The translations under genes and the position numbers were made by a program. This document shows, one piece after another, positions 36,329 through 45,304 of a stretch of 64,000 bases of DNA (position 1 is its first letter; every line of letters starts with the position of its first letter). Source of the DNA: Paludibacteraceae bacterium (GTDB lineage Bacteria; Bacteroidota; Bacteroidia; Bacteroidales; Paludibacteraceae); the NCBI GenBank assembly GCA_017559385.1, contig JAFYSK010000034.1:1-64000 (forward strand), given 5' to 3'. A model generated the notes under the pieces. The model had not been told where the DNA came from. It was given only the letters and a program-made list of their open reading frames with translations, and did not search any database.

Positions 36329-38176
36329 CTAGAATTGGAAATATATAAATGCTTGCATGTCAGCTGTAACGAACTGGTATACGCCGATAATTGCCACCGC
36401 AGTGATAAATATGATCACCCACAATGGTAAAAGAGCAAAATGCACGCGATACCAACGTTTCAAACGGACTGGCAGCCAGTGAATAATCATACCCAATGTA
36501 AACAATATAACTACATAACGATACTCCCACAAGAAGTTGGGGATGATGCTACTATTCCATGCTCCGCCAATTTGGTTAACCATGTTCTTCGCTGTTTCCC
36601 AAGCCTCTTGGTTTGCCGTAGCAGGGTCTAGATTGCTGCCTGATCGGAAGAATAAACGGGTGAAGGTAATAAAGACAAATGTCTGTAGGATAGCCCAACA
36701 TGTTCCTATTTTGGCACTGAACTTATCAAATATCGAACTAGCATTTTCTGATTTTTTTGTCAGGGCCTTATAGCACCATCTTAAATATTGAATCGCTGCA
36801 CCAATCCAGATTGCTAAAATCCATACATAGAATAGGTTGAGTGCTGGCAATTGGAATGCTTTTTGTGCAACTAACACACCTATAAATATCAAAGTTATTC
36901 CACTAAATTTGATGTGCCAATTGGTTTTATTCCAGATCTTATATACAATCATTCCTGCGCCATTCAACGCACCCCAGATCACAAAGTTCCAACTTGCGCC
37001 GTGCCACAGACCACCCAAGAGCATCGTGATAAATGAGTTGAAGTTACCCGCACGGACTTTATCTTTTACTTCTCTACCCAGAATCTTGCGATTACCACCC
37101 AATGGTATGTATAAGTAACTTTTCAACCAACGGCTAAGTGACATATGCCAGCGGCGCCAGAATTCTTGAGGGTTCTGCGATTTATATGGTGAGTCGAAGT
37201 TTTGTGGCAGATAGAATCCCATGAGTAAAGCGATACCAATAGCAATATCTGTATAACCAGAAAAATCGGCATACACCTGCAATGAGTAGGCAAATAAGGC
37301 AAACAAATTTTCAAATCCTGTAAACAGCAGGGGATTATCAAATACACGATCGATGAGGTTGATGGCTAGATAATCGCTTAAGATAATCTTTTTAATTAGA
37401 CCATTTAGAATCCAGAATACAGCAAGACCTGCTAAACGTTTGCTGAGTCTGAATGGTCGATAGAGCTGAGGGATAAACTCGTTTGCACGAACGATAGGAC
37501 CAGCAACTAATTGTGGAAAGAAACTGACATAAAAGCCAAAATCTAGCAAGTTTTTAACCGGTTTTACATGTCCGCGATAAACATCAATAGTATATGATAT
37601 TACCTGGAATATATAAAACGAGATGCCCACTGGTAGAATGATGCTATCTACCATGAATCGACCACTTTGGCTGAAGCCATTGCCAATATATGCAAAAAGA
37701 TCAAATACGGCCAACTCTGTACCTAGGAGATTATTCACCACATTTGTGAAGAAATACGCATACTTGAAATAACATAGCAGTCCTAGATCAATAATGATGC
37801 TCAATGCTAGCCACAATTGGGCTTTTCTCGTACCTTTCTTGTCGGTCGCCTCTCCATCTGCTTGCCATCTGTTTGCATGTATGCGCTTGGCTATCAACCA
37901 ATCAGTTAGCGTGATAAACAACAATATCAGCAGGAAGATACCGCTGGTCTTGTAGTAAAAGAACCAGCTGACTGCCATCAAAAAAATGTTGCGTAAATGA
38001 AGCCTGTTCCGAGATGGATTTGATAGTGTATCGCTGCCTTTTCTCCAAGCACTAGCCTCCATGATGATAGCAAAAACAGCGTAAACCATAGCAAAGAATG
38101 CCCAGAAATAAAACTGAGTAAATAGTAATGGACTCTCACTGTTGAAGGCAAATATATGTTGTAAAAAGGATGTCAT
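36329..38176 (-). CDS. MBOAT-family O-acyltransferase
   Basis: This 615-residue membrane protein has about 12 helices. The MBOAT core is clear: PQLVAGPIVRANEFIPQL, YSLQVYADFSGYTDIAIGIA, FWRRWHMSLSRWLKSYLYIPLGG and LLGGLWHGASWNFVIWG with the catalytic histidine in the last motif. AlgI/PatA relatives pass acetyl groups across the inner membrane to an SGNH partner. The gene four bases upstream encodes such a protein, so the pair probably O-acetylates a periplasmic polymer (peptidoglycan or exopolysaccharide). Confidence 0.92.
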   Translation of the reverse strand: MTSFLQHIFAFNSESPLLFTQFYFWAFFAMVYAVFAIIMEASAWRKGSDTLSNPSRNRLHLRNIFLMAVSWFFYYKTSGIFLLILLFITLTDWLIAKRIHANRWQADGEATDKKGTRKAQLWLALSIIIDLGLLCYFKYAYFFTNVVNNLLGTELAVFDLFAYIGNGFSQSGRFMVDSIILPVGISFYIFQVISYTIDVYRGHVKPVKNLLDFGFYVSFFPQLVAGPIVRANEFIPQLYRPFRLSKRLAGLAVFWILNGLIKKIILSDYLAINLIDRVFDNPLLFTGFENLFALFAYSLQVYADFSGYTDIAIGIALLMGFYLPQNFDSPYKSQNPQEFWRRWHMSLSRWLKSYLYIPLGGNRKILGREVKDKVRAGNFNSFITMLLGGLWHGASWNFVIWGALNGAGMIVYKIWNKTNWHIKFSGITLIFIGVLVAQKAFQLPALNLFYVWILAIWIGAAIQYLRWCYKALTKKSENASSIFDKFSAKIGTCWAILQTFVFITFTRLFFRSGSNLDPATANQEAWETAKNMVNQIGGAWNSSIIPNFLWEYRYVVILFTLGMIIHWLPVRLKRWYRVHFALLPLWVIIFITAVAIIGVYQFVTADMQAFIYFQF

Positions 38177-38179
38177 CGT

Positions 38180-39703
38180 TTATAGAATCTGTGTAGTGTC
38201 AACTGTAGTGGATGTTTGTTGTGTTTGAGTAGTATCGCTAATGATTATTGTATCGCCAATGACTACTGAATCTACTAATGTGCTATCTGCTGACTGCTTT
38301 GGTAGAGAATCTGGTGTCCATTGGAACCACTCGTGTAGCAGTCTTGCCACTTTCGTTGCACCCGATTTAGCGAAGTGTACATAGTCATTTGCCGCAAGAC
38401 CTTGTCTTCTCCATGATACCATGCTACCATGTCCACCCATGGCCTTGTACATGCTCCAATAGGCAATTTGCTCTTCTTTTGCCATCTGAGCAAGCGCTTC
38501 GTCCATCCTTGGTACCATTGGGTAGGTGGTCATTACACCATTGATGCGAGTGGACATATCGCTGGGATCGATGAATAAGATGGATGCTTGTGGAGCGCAT
38601 GCGCGCAAGTAACGAACTTGTTGACGAAGACTCTCAATATAACCATTTAGCCCCTTTATTGTCTTCGTATTAGGTATCATGTTGCCGCCATATTGCAGAA
38701 TGATCAAACGTGTGTTACTTTCGCGGTAGAAATTGCTCAACATCAGGCTATCTATACGGGTAAATATTGTACCAGAACAACCTCGCATAGGGATATTGTC
38801 AACTATGACACCTGTAGGAGTTTCTAGGCTGATACCATAGACATAGCCTTTCCCTTTGAGATGAATCTTGTATTCTGTAGTACTATCAGGCAGTTGAAAG
38901 ATACCTGTTCCGCTGACTAGTGAGTCTGTAACTCCCGTCTCAGGCTTTCGAAAACTTACCGTGATTCCATCTGCTAGGATACGTAATTGGTTATAGTAGT
39001 TGTACGATTTTAGCTTTTTGCTAAATGGTGCCGTATTCATGATAATGCTCTGACTACCACCTACCAAAGCGTTGTTCAGTGCAGCCGCTTGACCCATAAC
39101 GCCATAATCATCCCCTTTCATGCGCATTGAACCTGGACCATAACACAGATATCGTTTGGGACCTCCCTGAGTTGACTGAACACCTCCGTTTATGGATATC
39201 CATTGACGTACACTACTGGTAGGAATGGTCTGGTGCAATGGAATCAATCCTACACCGCCACCGCCATATTGGGCTTGCCACAACTCGCGCAGAACGTTAG
39301 TGATGCGATCTTCTTCTATCTGCGAATCACCATAATGCACAACGCGTATTTGCATCATGCTAGCACTATCTAAGGCATTGTAAAAAGCGGTTAGGTAATA
39401 GTGCGGGTCTAAATCTTGAGGAATGACGATGCTATCTACTCCTGTCGTATCGGTAGGTAATAAACTATCTGGCAATAGAGATAGGCTATCTGCTAAAACA
39501 ATGCTATCGTTCTGTTCTGCTAACCATGTTGAATCATTTGCTAGAGAATCTATCGGAGTATCGCCATCTAATATCTCTGATAATGTGGGCCAACGCAAAT
39601 TCCATTTGCCGATATGCCATCCTCCAATCGGAGTAAAGAAACAGACTATACCTAGCAGGGTAATCGTAACCCAAATACATATTGCGATTTTATGTGGACG
39701 CAT
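38180..39703 (-). CDS. SGNH/GDSL-family hydrolase-fold protein
   Basis: This 507-residue protein has an N-terminal membrane anchor (ICIWVTITLLGIVCFFT), an Asp/Ser-rich linker, and the SGNH blocks: VVHYGDSQIEEDRIT (block I, Ser nucleophile), ILQYGGN (block III) and ANDYVHFAKSG (block V, Asp and His). It lies next to the MBOAT gene. PatB/AlgX-like partners of MBOAT proteins perform the periplasmic transfer of acetyl groups, and that is the role I infer. A carbohydrate esterase is the alternative. Confidence 0.83.
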   Translation of the reverse strand: MRPHKIAICIWVTITLLGIVCFFTPIGGWHIGKWNLRWPTLSEILDGDTPIDSLANDSTWLAEQNDSIVLADSLSLLPDSLLPTDTTGVDSIVIPQDLDPHYYLTAFYNALDSASMMQIRVVHYGDSQIEEDRITNVLRELWQAQYGGGGVGLIPLHQTIPTSSVRQWISINGGVQSTQGGPKRYLCYGPGSMRMKGDDYGVMGQAAALNNALVGGSQSIIMNTAPFSKKLKSYNYYNQLRILADGITVSFRKPETGVTDSLVSGTGIFQLPDSTTEYKIHLKGKGYVYGISLETPTGVIVDNIPMRGCSGTIFTRIDSLMLSNFYRESNTRLIILQYGGNMIPNTKTIKGLNGYIESLRQQVRYLRACAPQASILFIDPSDMSTRINGVMTTYPMVPRMDEALAQMAKEEQIAYWSMYKAMGGHGSMVSWRRQGLAANDYVHFAKSGATKVARLLHEWFQWTPDSLPKQSADSTLVDSVVIGDTIIISDTTQTQQTSTTVDTTQIL

Positions 39704-39726
39704 CTCTAGTTTGTGATTTTATGTTC

Positions 39727-41196
39727 TTATTTTTTCCAAAGTACTTTCGTGAAGAGCAATAGTACTGTAAAAATTTCCAAACGACCAATCAACATCACAA
39801 TACTCATCACCCATTTTGCTACTACAGGGAACTCGGCATAGGTCCCCGATGGACCAAATTGACCAATACTGATACCTACATTACCGATAGCGGATACTGC
39901 TGCTCCTATGGATTCGTCAAAATTGACACCGCAGGCACTGAAAGTAACTACTGTTATCACAATGATAAATACATAGAAAATTAAAAATGCCATGATGTTA
40001 TTGATCGTTTGTTGTGGAATAACCTTCTCGTTGAGTTTGACGGGTATAATGGCATTTGGGTGTATGCGGCGCTGAAACTCCGCTACACCATTCTTCAATA
40101 TAATGGATAGTCGTACCCACTTAATTCCGCCTGCCGTGCTACCTGCACAGGCACCTGTGAGCATCAGGAAGAAGATCACTACCCATGCCACTACAGGCCA
40201 GTACATATAGTCGGAGATGGTATAACCCGTCGAGGTCATAGCGCTGATAACAGTGAAAATACTGTCACGAAACGAACGTTCCATATGTATTGCTGTCCAT
40301 CCTGGTCGAGATACATATAATCCAATAGTCAGCAACAAAGCAAAAATAACAACGGCCACAGTGTACCAACGCAGCTCTTCATCTCGGAAGAAATTGCGGG
40401 CTTTGCCTCGAACTAAATAGATAAGTATCACAAAGTTAATTCCAGAAATAAACATGTAGAATGCTACTAAATAGTGTATAGCGGCTGAGTCATAAAACTC
40501 TAAACTATTGTTCTTGGTGGAAAAACCGCCTGTGGCAATCGTAGAAAATGAATGGCATACTGCATCAAAGATAGGCATACCGCATAGCCATAGCCCAAGA
40601 ATCTCCGTAACTGTCAGCACTACATAAGTTGTCCACATCATTTTGGCAGTGTCTGAGATACGTGGAGATAGTTTCTCGTAAGTTAATCCTGTTACCTCTG
40701 CTGCGTAGAGCTGCATGCCATTCAGTCCGAAGATCGGTAAGATTGCAATTGATAACACAATAATTCCCATACCTCCAATCCACTGGGTTAGCGAACGCCA
40801 GAATAGCAGTCCGTGCGTGATGACATTCAGATCAGGTATAATGGTAGCACCAGTTGTAGTAAAACCTGACATACTCTCGAACCAAGCATCTGTGAATGTG
40901 GGTACTTGCCCGCTGAGATAGTACGGCAATAATCCGAATGCTGAGAATATGACCCATACCATCGCCACAATGACATATCCCTCTCTTTCGCCCATGCGTG
41001 ATTCAGCACGGCGACCGATACACAAACCTATCACACCGGCTAATAGTGTGATGATCGTTGAGATTAGAAAAATGCCTGTATCGGCTTCTTTGTACCATAG
41101 GCTTACACACATGGCTATTGCCATGAATATGGCTTCTATCAGTAGCAGTGCACCCATAGTGCGAAAGACCATTCGTGTGTTGAAGGTGCGTGTCAT
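39727..41196 (-). CDS. trkH: Trk-type potassium uptake protein TrkH
   Basis: This 489-residue channel-like protein has multiple M1-P-M2 repeats; selectivity-loop regions can be seen as SMSGFTTTGATI, SFSTIATGGFSTKN, MTSTGYTISDY and AIGNVGISIG. It moves potassium across the inner membrane and needs the cytosolic TrkA regulator. Its start overlaps the stop of trkA by four bases. The neighbours in this operon (dxs, SGNH, MBOAT, coaE) are not related in function. Confidence 0.95.
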   Translation of the reverse strand: MTRTFNTRMVFRTMGALLLIEAIFMAIAMCVSLWYKEADTGIFLISTIITLLAGVIGLCIGRRAESRMGEREGYVIVAMVWVIFSAFGLLPYYLSGQVPTFTDAWFESMSGFTTTGATIIPDLNVITHGLLFWRSLTQWIGGMGIIVLSIAILPIFGLNGMQLYAAEVTGLTYEKLSPRISDTAKMMWTTYVVLTVTEILGLWLCGMPIFDAVCHSFSTIATGGFSTKNNSLEFYDSAAIHYLVAFYMFISGINFVILIYLVRGKARNFFRDEELRWYTVAVVIFALLLTIGLYVSRPGWTAIHMERSFRDSIFTVISAMTSTGYTISDYMYWPVVAWVVIFFLMLTGACAGSTAGGIKWVRLSIILKNGVAEFQRRIHPNAIIPVKLNEKVIPQQTINNIMAFLIFYVFIIVITVVTFSACGVNFDESIGAAVSAIGNVGISIGQFGPSGTYAEFPVVAKWVMSIVMLIGRLEIFTVLLLFTKVLWKK

Positions 41197-42527
41197 TTGA
41201 AGAACTTCTCTAACTGTCTGATTACTTGATTCTTGCAGAATACCACAACTTGGTCGCCTTGTATAATTTGGGTGTCACCATTTACGAGTATACCCTCTCC
41301 TGCACGTACGATAGCGCCAATGTTGGTATCTGCTGGTAGGTGCATATCTCGGATCTTACCTTTGGTAATCTTGCTGCCTTCTTCTGCCATAAACTCTACA
41401 ATCTCCGCATCGGCACTTGTTAGGTTGCGAACGTTGAGTACACTGGCATCAAGAAGCATTTGGTAGATATAAGATGCGGCAATAGTCTTCTTGTTGAGTA
41501 CAGCGCCGATATCAAGACCCTCTGCCAAACTGATATAATCAATATTCTCTACTTCAGCGATGGTTTTTTTTACACCAAAACGCTGTGCTGCCATACAAGC
41601 AAAGATGTTGGCTTCACTATTCTCTGTGACTGCTACAAAAGCATCAGCATCTTCTATTCCCTCATCTTTGAGTACGGCCATGTCGCTACCATCTGCATTA
41701 ATGATGAGCGCATTGTTAATCTTTTCGCTCAGGTGGAAGCATAAGTCTCGGTCTGCTTCCAGTATCTTGATGTTCATGTCGTCAGGTAAGTTCTGTACGG
41801 TCTTTTGTGCAATCTTAGACCCTCCAAAGAAGACGATGTTGTTAATCTCGCGTTTAAATTTGCCTAATTGCTCACGCAGAATCTTTTTGTTCTCCTTGGT
41901 ACAAACAGCATATACCATATCATTTGCCATTACCTCATCTTGTCCACCGGGAATGATAGTCGTTTGCCCGCGTTTAATCGCTACAATACGATATAATCCA
42001 TGGCTGAAGTAACCTGACAAGAACTTTTTACCCACTACCTCTGCGCCTTCACGTACCTTTACTACGCATAGTTCTAATGCTCCATCACATAGTGTCATAT
42101 GGTATCGCATCCAGTTGGTTTTCAGGGATGCAGTAATCTCTTGTGCTGCTAATAACTCCGGATAGATGAGGTGATTGAGGCCCATCTTCTCAAAAATATG
42201 CTTGTTTTCTGGCCTTAGATACTCGTAATTGTCTATTCTGGCCAATGTTTTCTTGGCTCCTAGTTCATTGGCTAGTAAGCACGAAGTGATATTTTCTGAC
42301 TCGGATGGGGTAACGGCTATAAACAAATCTACGTCTTCTACACCAATACTTTGGAGATCATGGATGGAGGTAGGGCTACCCACCTTGGTTAATAGATCAT
42401 AACTGGCATCCAAATCGCCTAGACGATCTTGGCGTTCGTCAATCAGACTGATTTCCATTTCTTCACGCGATAGTAGTTTGGCCAAGTGCCTGCCTACCGC
42501 TCCAGCGCCTGCAATAATGATTCGCAT
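41193..42527 (-). CDS. trkA: Trk potassium system NAD-binding regulator TrkA
   Basis: This 444-residue cytosolic protein has two RCK_N (Rossmann) domains, IIAGAGAVGRHLAKLLSRE at residues 3-21 and NIVFFGGSKIAQKTVQ later, each followed by an RCK_C region. It binds NAD(H)/nucleotides and gates TrkH. It overlaps dxs by 34 bases and trkH by four, showing co-transcription. Confidence 0.95.
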   Translation of the reverse strand: MRIIIAGAGAVGRHLAKLLSREEMEISLIDERQDRLGDLDASYDLLTKVGSPTSIHDLQSIGVEDVDLFIAVTPSESENITSCLLANELGAKKTLARIDNYEYLRPENKHIFEKMGLNHLIYPELLAAQEITASLKTNWMRYHMTLCDGALELCVVKVREGAEVVGKKFLSGYFSHGLYRIVAIKRGQTTIIPGGQDEVMANDMVYAVCTKENKKILREQLGKFKREINNIVFFGGSKIAQKTVQNLPDDMNIKILEADRDLCFHLSEKINNALIINADGSDMAVLKDEGIEDADAFVAVTENSEANIFACMAAQRFGVKKTIAEVENIDYISLAEGLDIGAVLNKKTIAASYIYQMLLDASVLNVRNLTSADAEIVEFMAEEGSKITKGKIRDMHLPADTNIGAIVRAGEGILVNGDTQIIQGDQVVVFCKNQVIRQLEKFFK

Positions 42528-44419
42528 ATACCTTCTTTATCTAGTTTTAATAAATGATATAGTTCTTTGGTACTTCCGTGCTCTACAAACTGGTCGTCCA
42601 CGCCCAAACGGATGACGCGTGTTCGACACGCATGGTCATTCATCCACTCTAGTACAGCACTACCTAAACCACCATTGATTACGCCATCTTCTACTGTAAC
42701 AATGGTTTCAAACTTTTCAGCAATCTCTTTTAATATGTTTTCGTCTAGTGGTTTTAACCATCTCATGTCGTAATGGGCAAAGGAGTCTTGTGTTTCATCT
42801 TTGAGCGTCTCAGTAGCCATCTTTATGGCCTGAGCTACTGTGTTACCAATGGCTCCAATACTCAACACCGCCACTTTCTTTCCTTCTGCAAGTCGGATAC
42901 CTTCACCTATTTTTACATGAGCTGTAAATGGGTATGGAGGTTCGTTTGTCCTACCCCTAGGGTAACGGATGGATATAGGACCATCGTACTCCTGTGCTAT
43001 GCTCATCATGTCACGGAGATCGTCAGCGGTCATCGGGGCGCCGATGACCATGTTAGGTATTGGGCGTAAGTATGCCAAATCCAAAAGACCATGATGAGTT
43101 GCTCCGTCGTTACCTACAATACCCGCACGGTCAATGCAGAAGACCACAGGGAGTTTAGGTAATGCTACATCGTGAATAATATTGTCATAGGCTCGTTGCA
43201 AAAAGCTTGAGTATATATTGCAATATGGTTTCAATCCAGCTTTTGCCATGCCAGCGGAGAATGTTACTGCATGTCCCTCTGCGATACCTACATCAAAAAC
43301 ACGCTCAGGAATTTCCTTTTGCATGATATTCATGCTACATCCACTAGGCATAGCCGGCGTGATACCCACTATGGATTTGTTCGTTTTGGCTAATGCTAGC
43401 AGCTGTTCGCCAAACACTTCTTGCCAAAGTGGTTCTTGTTTCTTGGCGTTAGGATCTTGGTTCCTAGCTCCGGTCTCTACGCAAAACTCACCTGGCGCGT
43501 GCCATGTGGTTTGGTCGTTTTCTGCTGGTTCGTATCCTTTACCTTTCTTGGTGATGATATGTAGTACTTTAGGACCCTTATAATTTTTAATCTCGTTGAA
43601 TATACGAACCAAATCTTGTACATCATGTCCATCTGCTGGACCAAAATAGCGGATATTCAACCCCTGAAAGATATTATTCTCTTGTTTGCTCAATAGCGTC
43701 TTGAGGTTATTGGCAAAATGCAATATTTGTCTTTTCCTTTTATCGTTGATCAAGTGGAGTTTTCTTGCAAAACGGTATAGCCCCCAACGCCATTTGTTGT
43801 ATCGTTTACTAGTGGTTATATCTACCAAATATTGTGTAAAACCTCCCTTAATAGGGTCAATGGCCATATTGTTGTCATTGAGTACAATCAGCAGATTATT
43901 GCTAGTCATAGAGGTGTTATTGAGCCCTTCGAATGCTAGTCCTCCAGTCATAGCACCATCGCCAATAATGGCTACAACATGTTTAGGATCCCCTGCGGCT
44001 ATTGTCTCTCGTTTTATAGTTTCATCGCCTATGGTTATACCCAAGGCTGCCGAGATACTATTGCTGGCATGACCAGCTATAAATGCATCATATTCACTCT
44101 CCGCAGGAGTCGTAAAAGGAGCTAAGCCTTTGAATTGTCTATTGGTATGGAATCGCTCACGTCTACCAGTTAAAATTTTGTGAGCATATGCTTGATGGCC
44201 AACATCCCAAACCAATTGGTCGTTAGGCGTATCAAAAACATAATGCAGAGCTACAGTTAGTTCCACTGCTCCTAATGATGAACCCAAGTGACCTGGGTTG
44301 TGACTTAACTCTTGGATGATAAAGTCACGAATCTCAGCACAAACAGTAGGCAAACAATCTATAGGTAGTTGCTTGAGATCGCTAGGGTAGTGGATTGTAT
44401 TTAGATATGTATATTCCAT
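42494..44419 (-). CDS. dxs: 1-deoxy-D-xylulose-5-phosphate synthase
   Basis: This 641-residue thiamine-diphosphate enzyme condenses pyruvate and glyceraldehyde-3-phosphate in the MEP isoprenoid pathway. It shows HNPGHLGSSLGAVELTVALH, GDGAMTGGLAFEGLNN (ThDP motif) and ISIRYPRGRTNEPP. I use ATG at 44419 (MEYTYLNTIHYPSDLKQL); the longer frame starts upstream of the promoter's expected transcription start (-7 box at 44477-44484). It is the first gene of the operon ending with coaE. Confidence 0.96.
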   Translation of the reverse strand: MEYTYLNTIHYPSDLKQLPIDCLPTVCAEIRDFIIQELSHNPGHLGSSLGAVELTVALHYVFDTPNDQLVWDVGHQAYAHKILTGRRERFHTNRQFKGLAPFTTPAESEYDAFIAGHASNSISAALGITIGDETIKRETIAAGDPKHVVAIIGDGAMTGGLAFEGLNNTSMTSNNLLIVLNDNNMAIDPIKGGFTQYLVDITTSKRYNKWRWGLYRFARKLHLINDKRKRQILHFANNLKTLLSKQENNIFQGLNIRYFGPADGHDVQDLVRIFNEIKNYKGPKVLHIITKKGKGYEPAENDQTTWHAPGEFCVETGARNQDPNAKKQEPLWQEVFGEQLLALAKTNKSIVGITPAMPSGCSMNIMQKEIPERVFDVGIAEGHAVTFSAGMAKAGLKPYCNIYSSFLQRAYDNIIHDVALPKLPVVFCIDRAGIVGNDGATHHGLLDLAYLRPIPNMVIGAPMTADDLRDMMSIAQEYDGPISIRYPRGRTNEPPYPFTAHVKIGEGIRLAEGKKVAVLSIGAIGNTVAQAIKMATETLKDETQDSFAHYDMRWLKPLDENILKEIAEKFETIVTVEDGVINGGLGSAVLEWMNDHACRTRVIRLGVDDQFVEHGSTKELYHLLKLDKEGICESLLQALER

Positions 44420-44476
44420 TCGGTTATATTTAACGATTTTAGGCAAGATTATATTTATATAATCTATAATAGCCTG

Positions 44477-44507
44477 CAAAGGTACGACAAAAAAAGCACA
44501 TTTGCAA
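44477..44507 (-). promoter_or_regulatory. Promoter of the dxs-trkA-trkH-SGNH-MBOAT-coaE operon
   Basis: TACCTTTG (44477-44484, minus) lies 20 bases from TTG (44505-44507), with a T7 tract in the spacer. The -33 box falls inside the arm of the palindromic terminator at 44503-44550. Confidence 0.8.
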
Positions 44508-44550
44508 GAAAAATAGCGGAAAGTTTGTTTTCTTTGCTATTTTTCTTGCA
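44503..44550 (-). terminator. Large palindromic terminator after the DUF2520 gene
   Basis: Perfect 15-base arms (44503-44517 and 44536-44550, TGCAAGAAAAATAGC and its complement) with an 18-base loop. On the minus strand the arm ends in a TTTTT stretch. It lies 30-75 bases past the stop at 44579 and also contains the -33 box of the dxs promoter. Confidence 0.75.
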
Positions 44551-44578
44551 GATGCGTCAAATATAAACTCAATCAGCC

Positions 44579-45292
44579 TTATGAAAATCGCTTCTGAATT
44601 TGGCTCGAAAGTAACTGGTAGATTTCTTTTACCTCATCATCTAGCAGCAGTGACATGTGGTGGTTCATCACGTTTTCATCTCCCCTGCGTGCAGGTCCAG
44701 TTTGTGCTTCACTGGGTGCAAGTGTATGAATTTTAGCAGCAGTTTGATCTATCAGTGGTAGTAGCGCCTTAAATGGTATATGTGTACTAGATAGTAAGTC
44801 GGCTGCTAGGGTGTACATGAGGTTGGTGAAATTGCATGCATATACCCCTGCCACATGCAGACGTTCACGATCGTGCTGCGTAGTTTCATATACATGACTT
44901 GTAATGCTTAGTGCTAATGAATAAACCGCACTTATATCATCAATACCTTTAGCTTCAAAGAAAATTGGTATCGTAGAGAAGTCTTCAATAATCTGCGACT
45001 TACTAAATGTTTGGAACGGATAAAATACGCCTGCATGGGGTTTGTCTGTACCAAACACCGACATAGGCATACTACCTGATGTGTGGAGATGTAATGATTT
45101 TTCTCTGCCAGTTACTTTACTTACAACCTCCGCTAGCGCTTCATCGCGAACGGAGTAGATATATACATTAGCCGCAGGTAATTGGTCTAATCCTTCGCGG
45201 CTACTAACCATTTGACATGCAATGCCTTTTTGGGTGAAAGCGTGATGTAGATTAGTGGCTACGTTGCCCTTGCCGATAATGACGATGTTCAT
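44579..45292 (-). CDS. DUF2520 Rossmann-like protein
   Basis: This 237-residue protein has an N-terminal Rossmann domain (IVIIGKGNVATNLHHAFTQKG, abbreviated GKGNVATN) and the DUF2520 C-terminal part with YACNFTNLMYTLAADLL. It resembles pyrroline-5-carboxylate reductase-like/3-hydroxyisobutyrate dehydrogenase-like NAD(P) proteins. The reaction is not established. It follows the M20 dipeptidase gene after about 12 bases and shares its transcript. Confidence 0.85.
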   Translation of the reverse strand: MNIVIIGKGNVATNLHHAFTQKGIACQMVSSREGLDQLPAANVYIYSVRDEALAEVVSKVTGREKSLHLHTSGSMPMSVFGTDKPHAGVFYPFQTFSKSQIIEDFSTIPIFFEAKGIDDISAVYSLALSITSHVYETTQHDRERLHVAGVYACNFTNLMYTLAADLLSSTHIPFKALLPLIDQTAAKIHTLAPSEAQTGPARRGDENVMNHHMSLLLDDEVKEIYQLLSSQIQKRFS

Positions 45293-45304
45293 ACATGAAC
45301 TATA

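Noticed and set aside
44419..44479. Longer dxs start at 44479
   Set aside because: It would lie upstream of the expected transcription start; the ATG at 44419 gives the normal family N-terminus.
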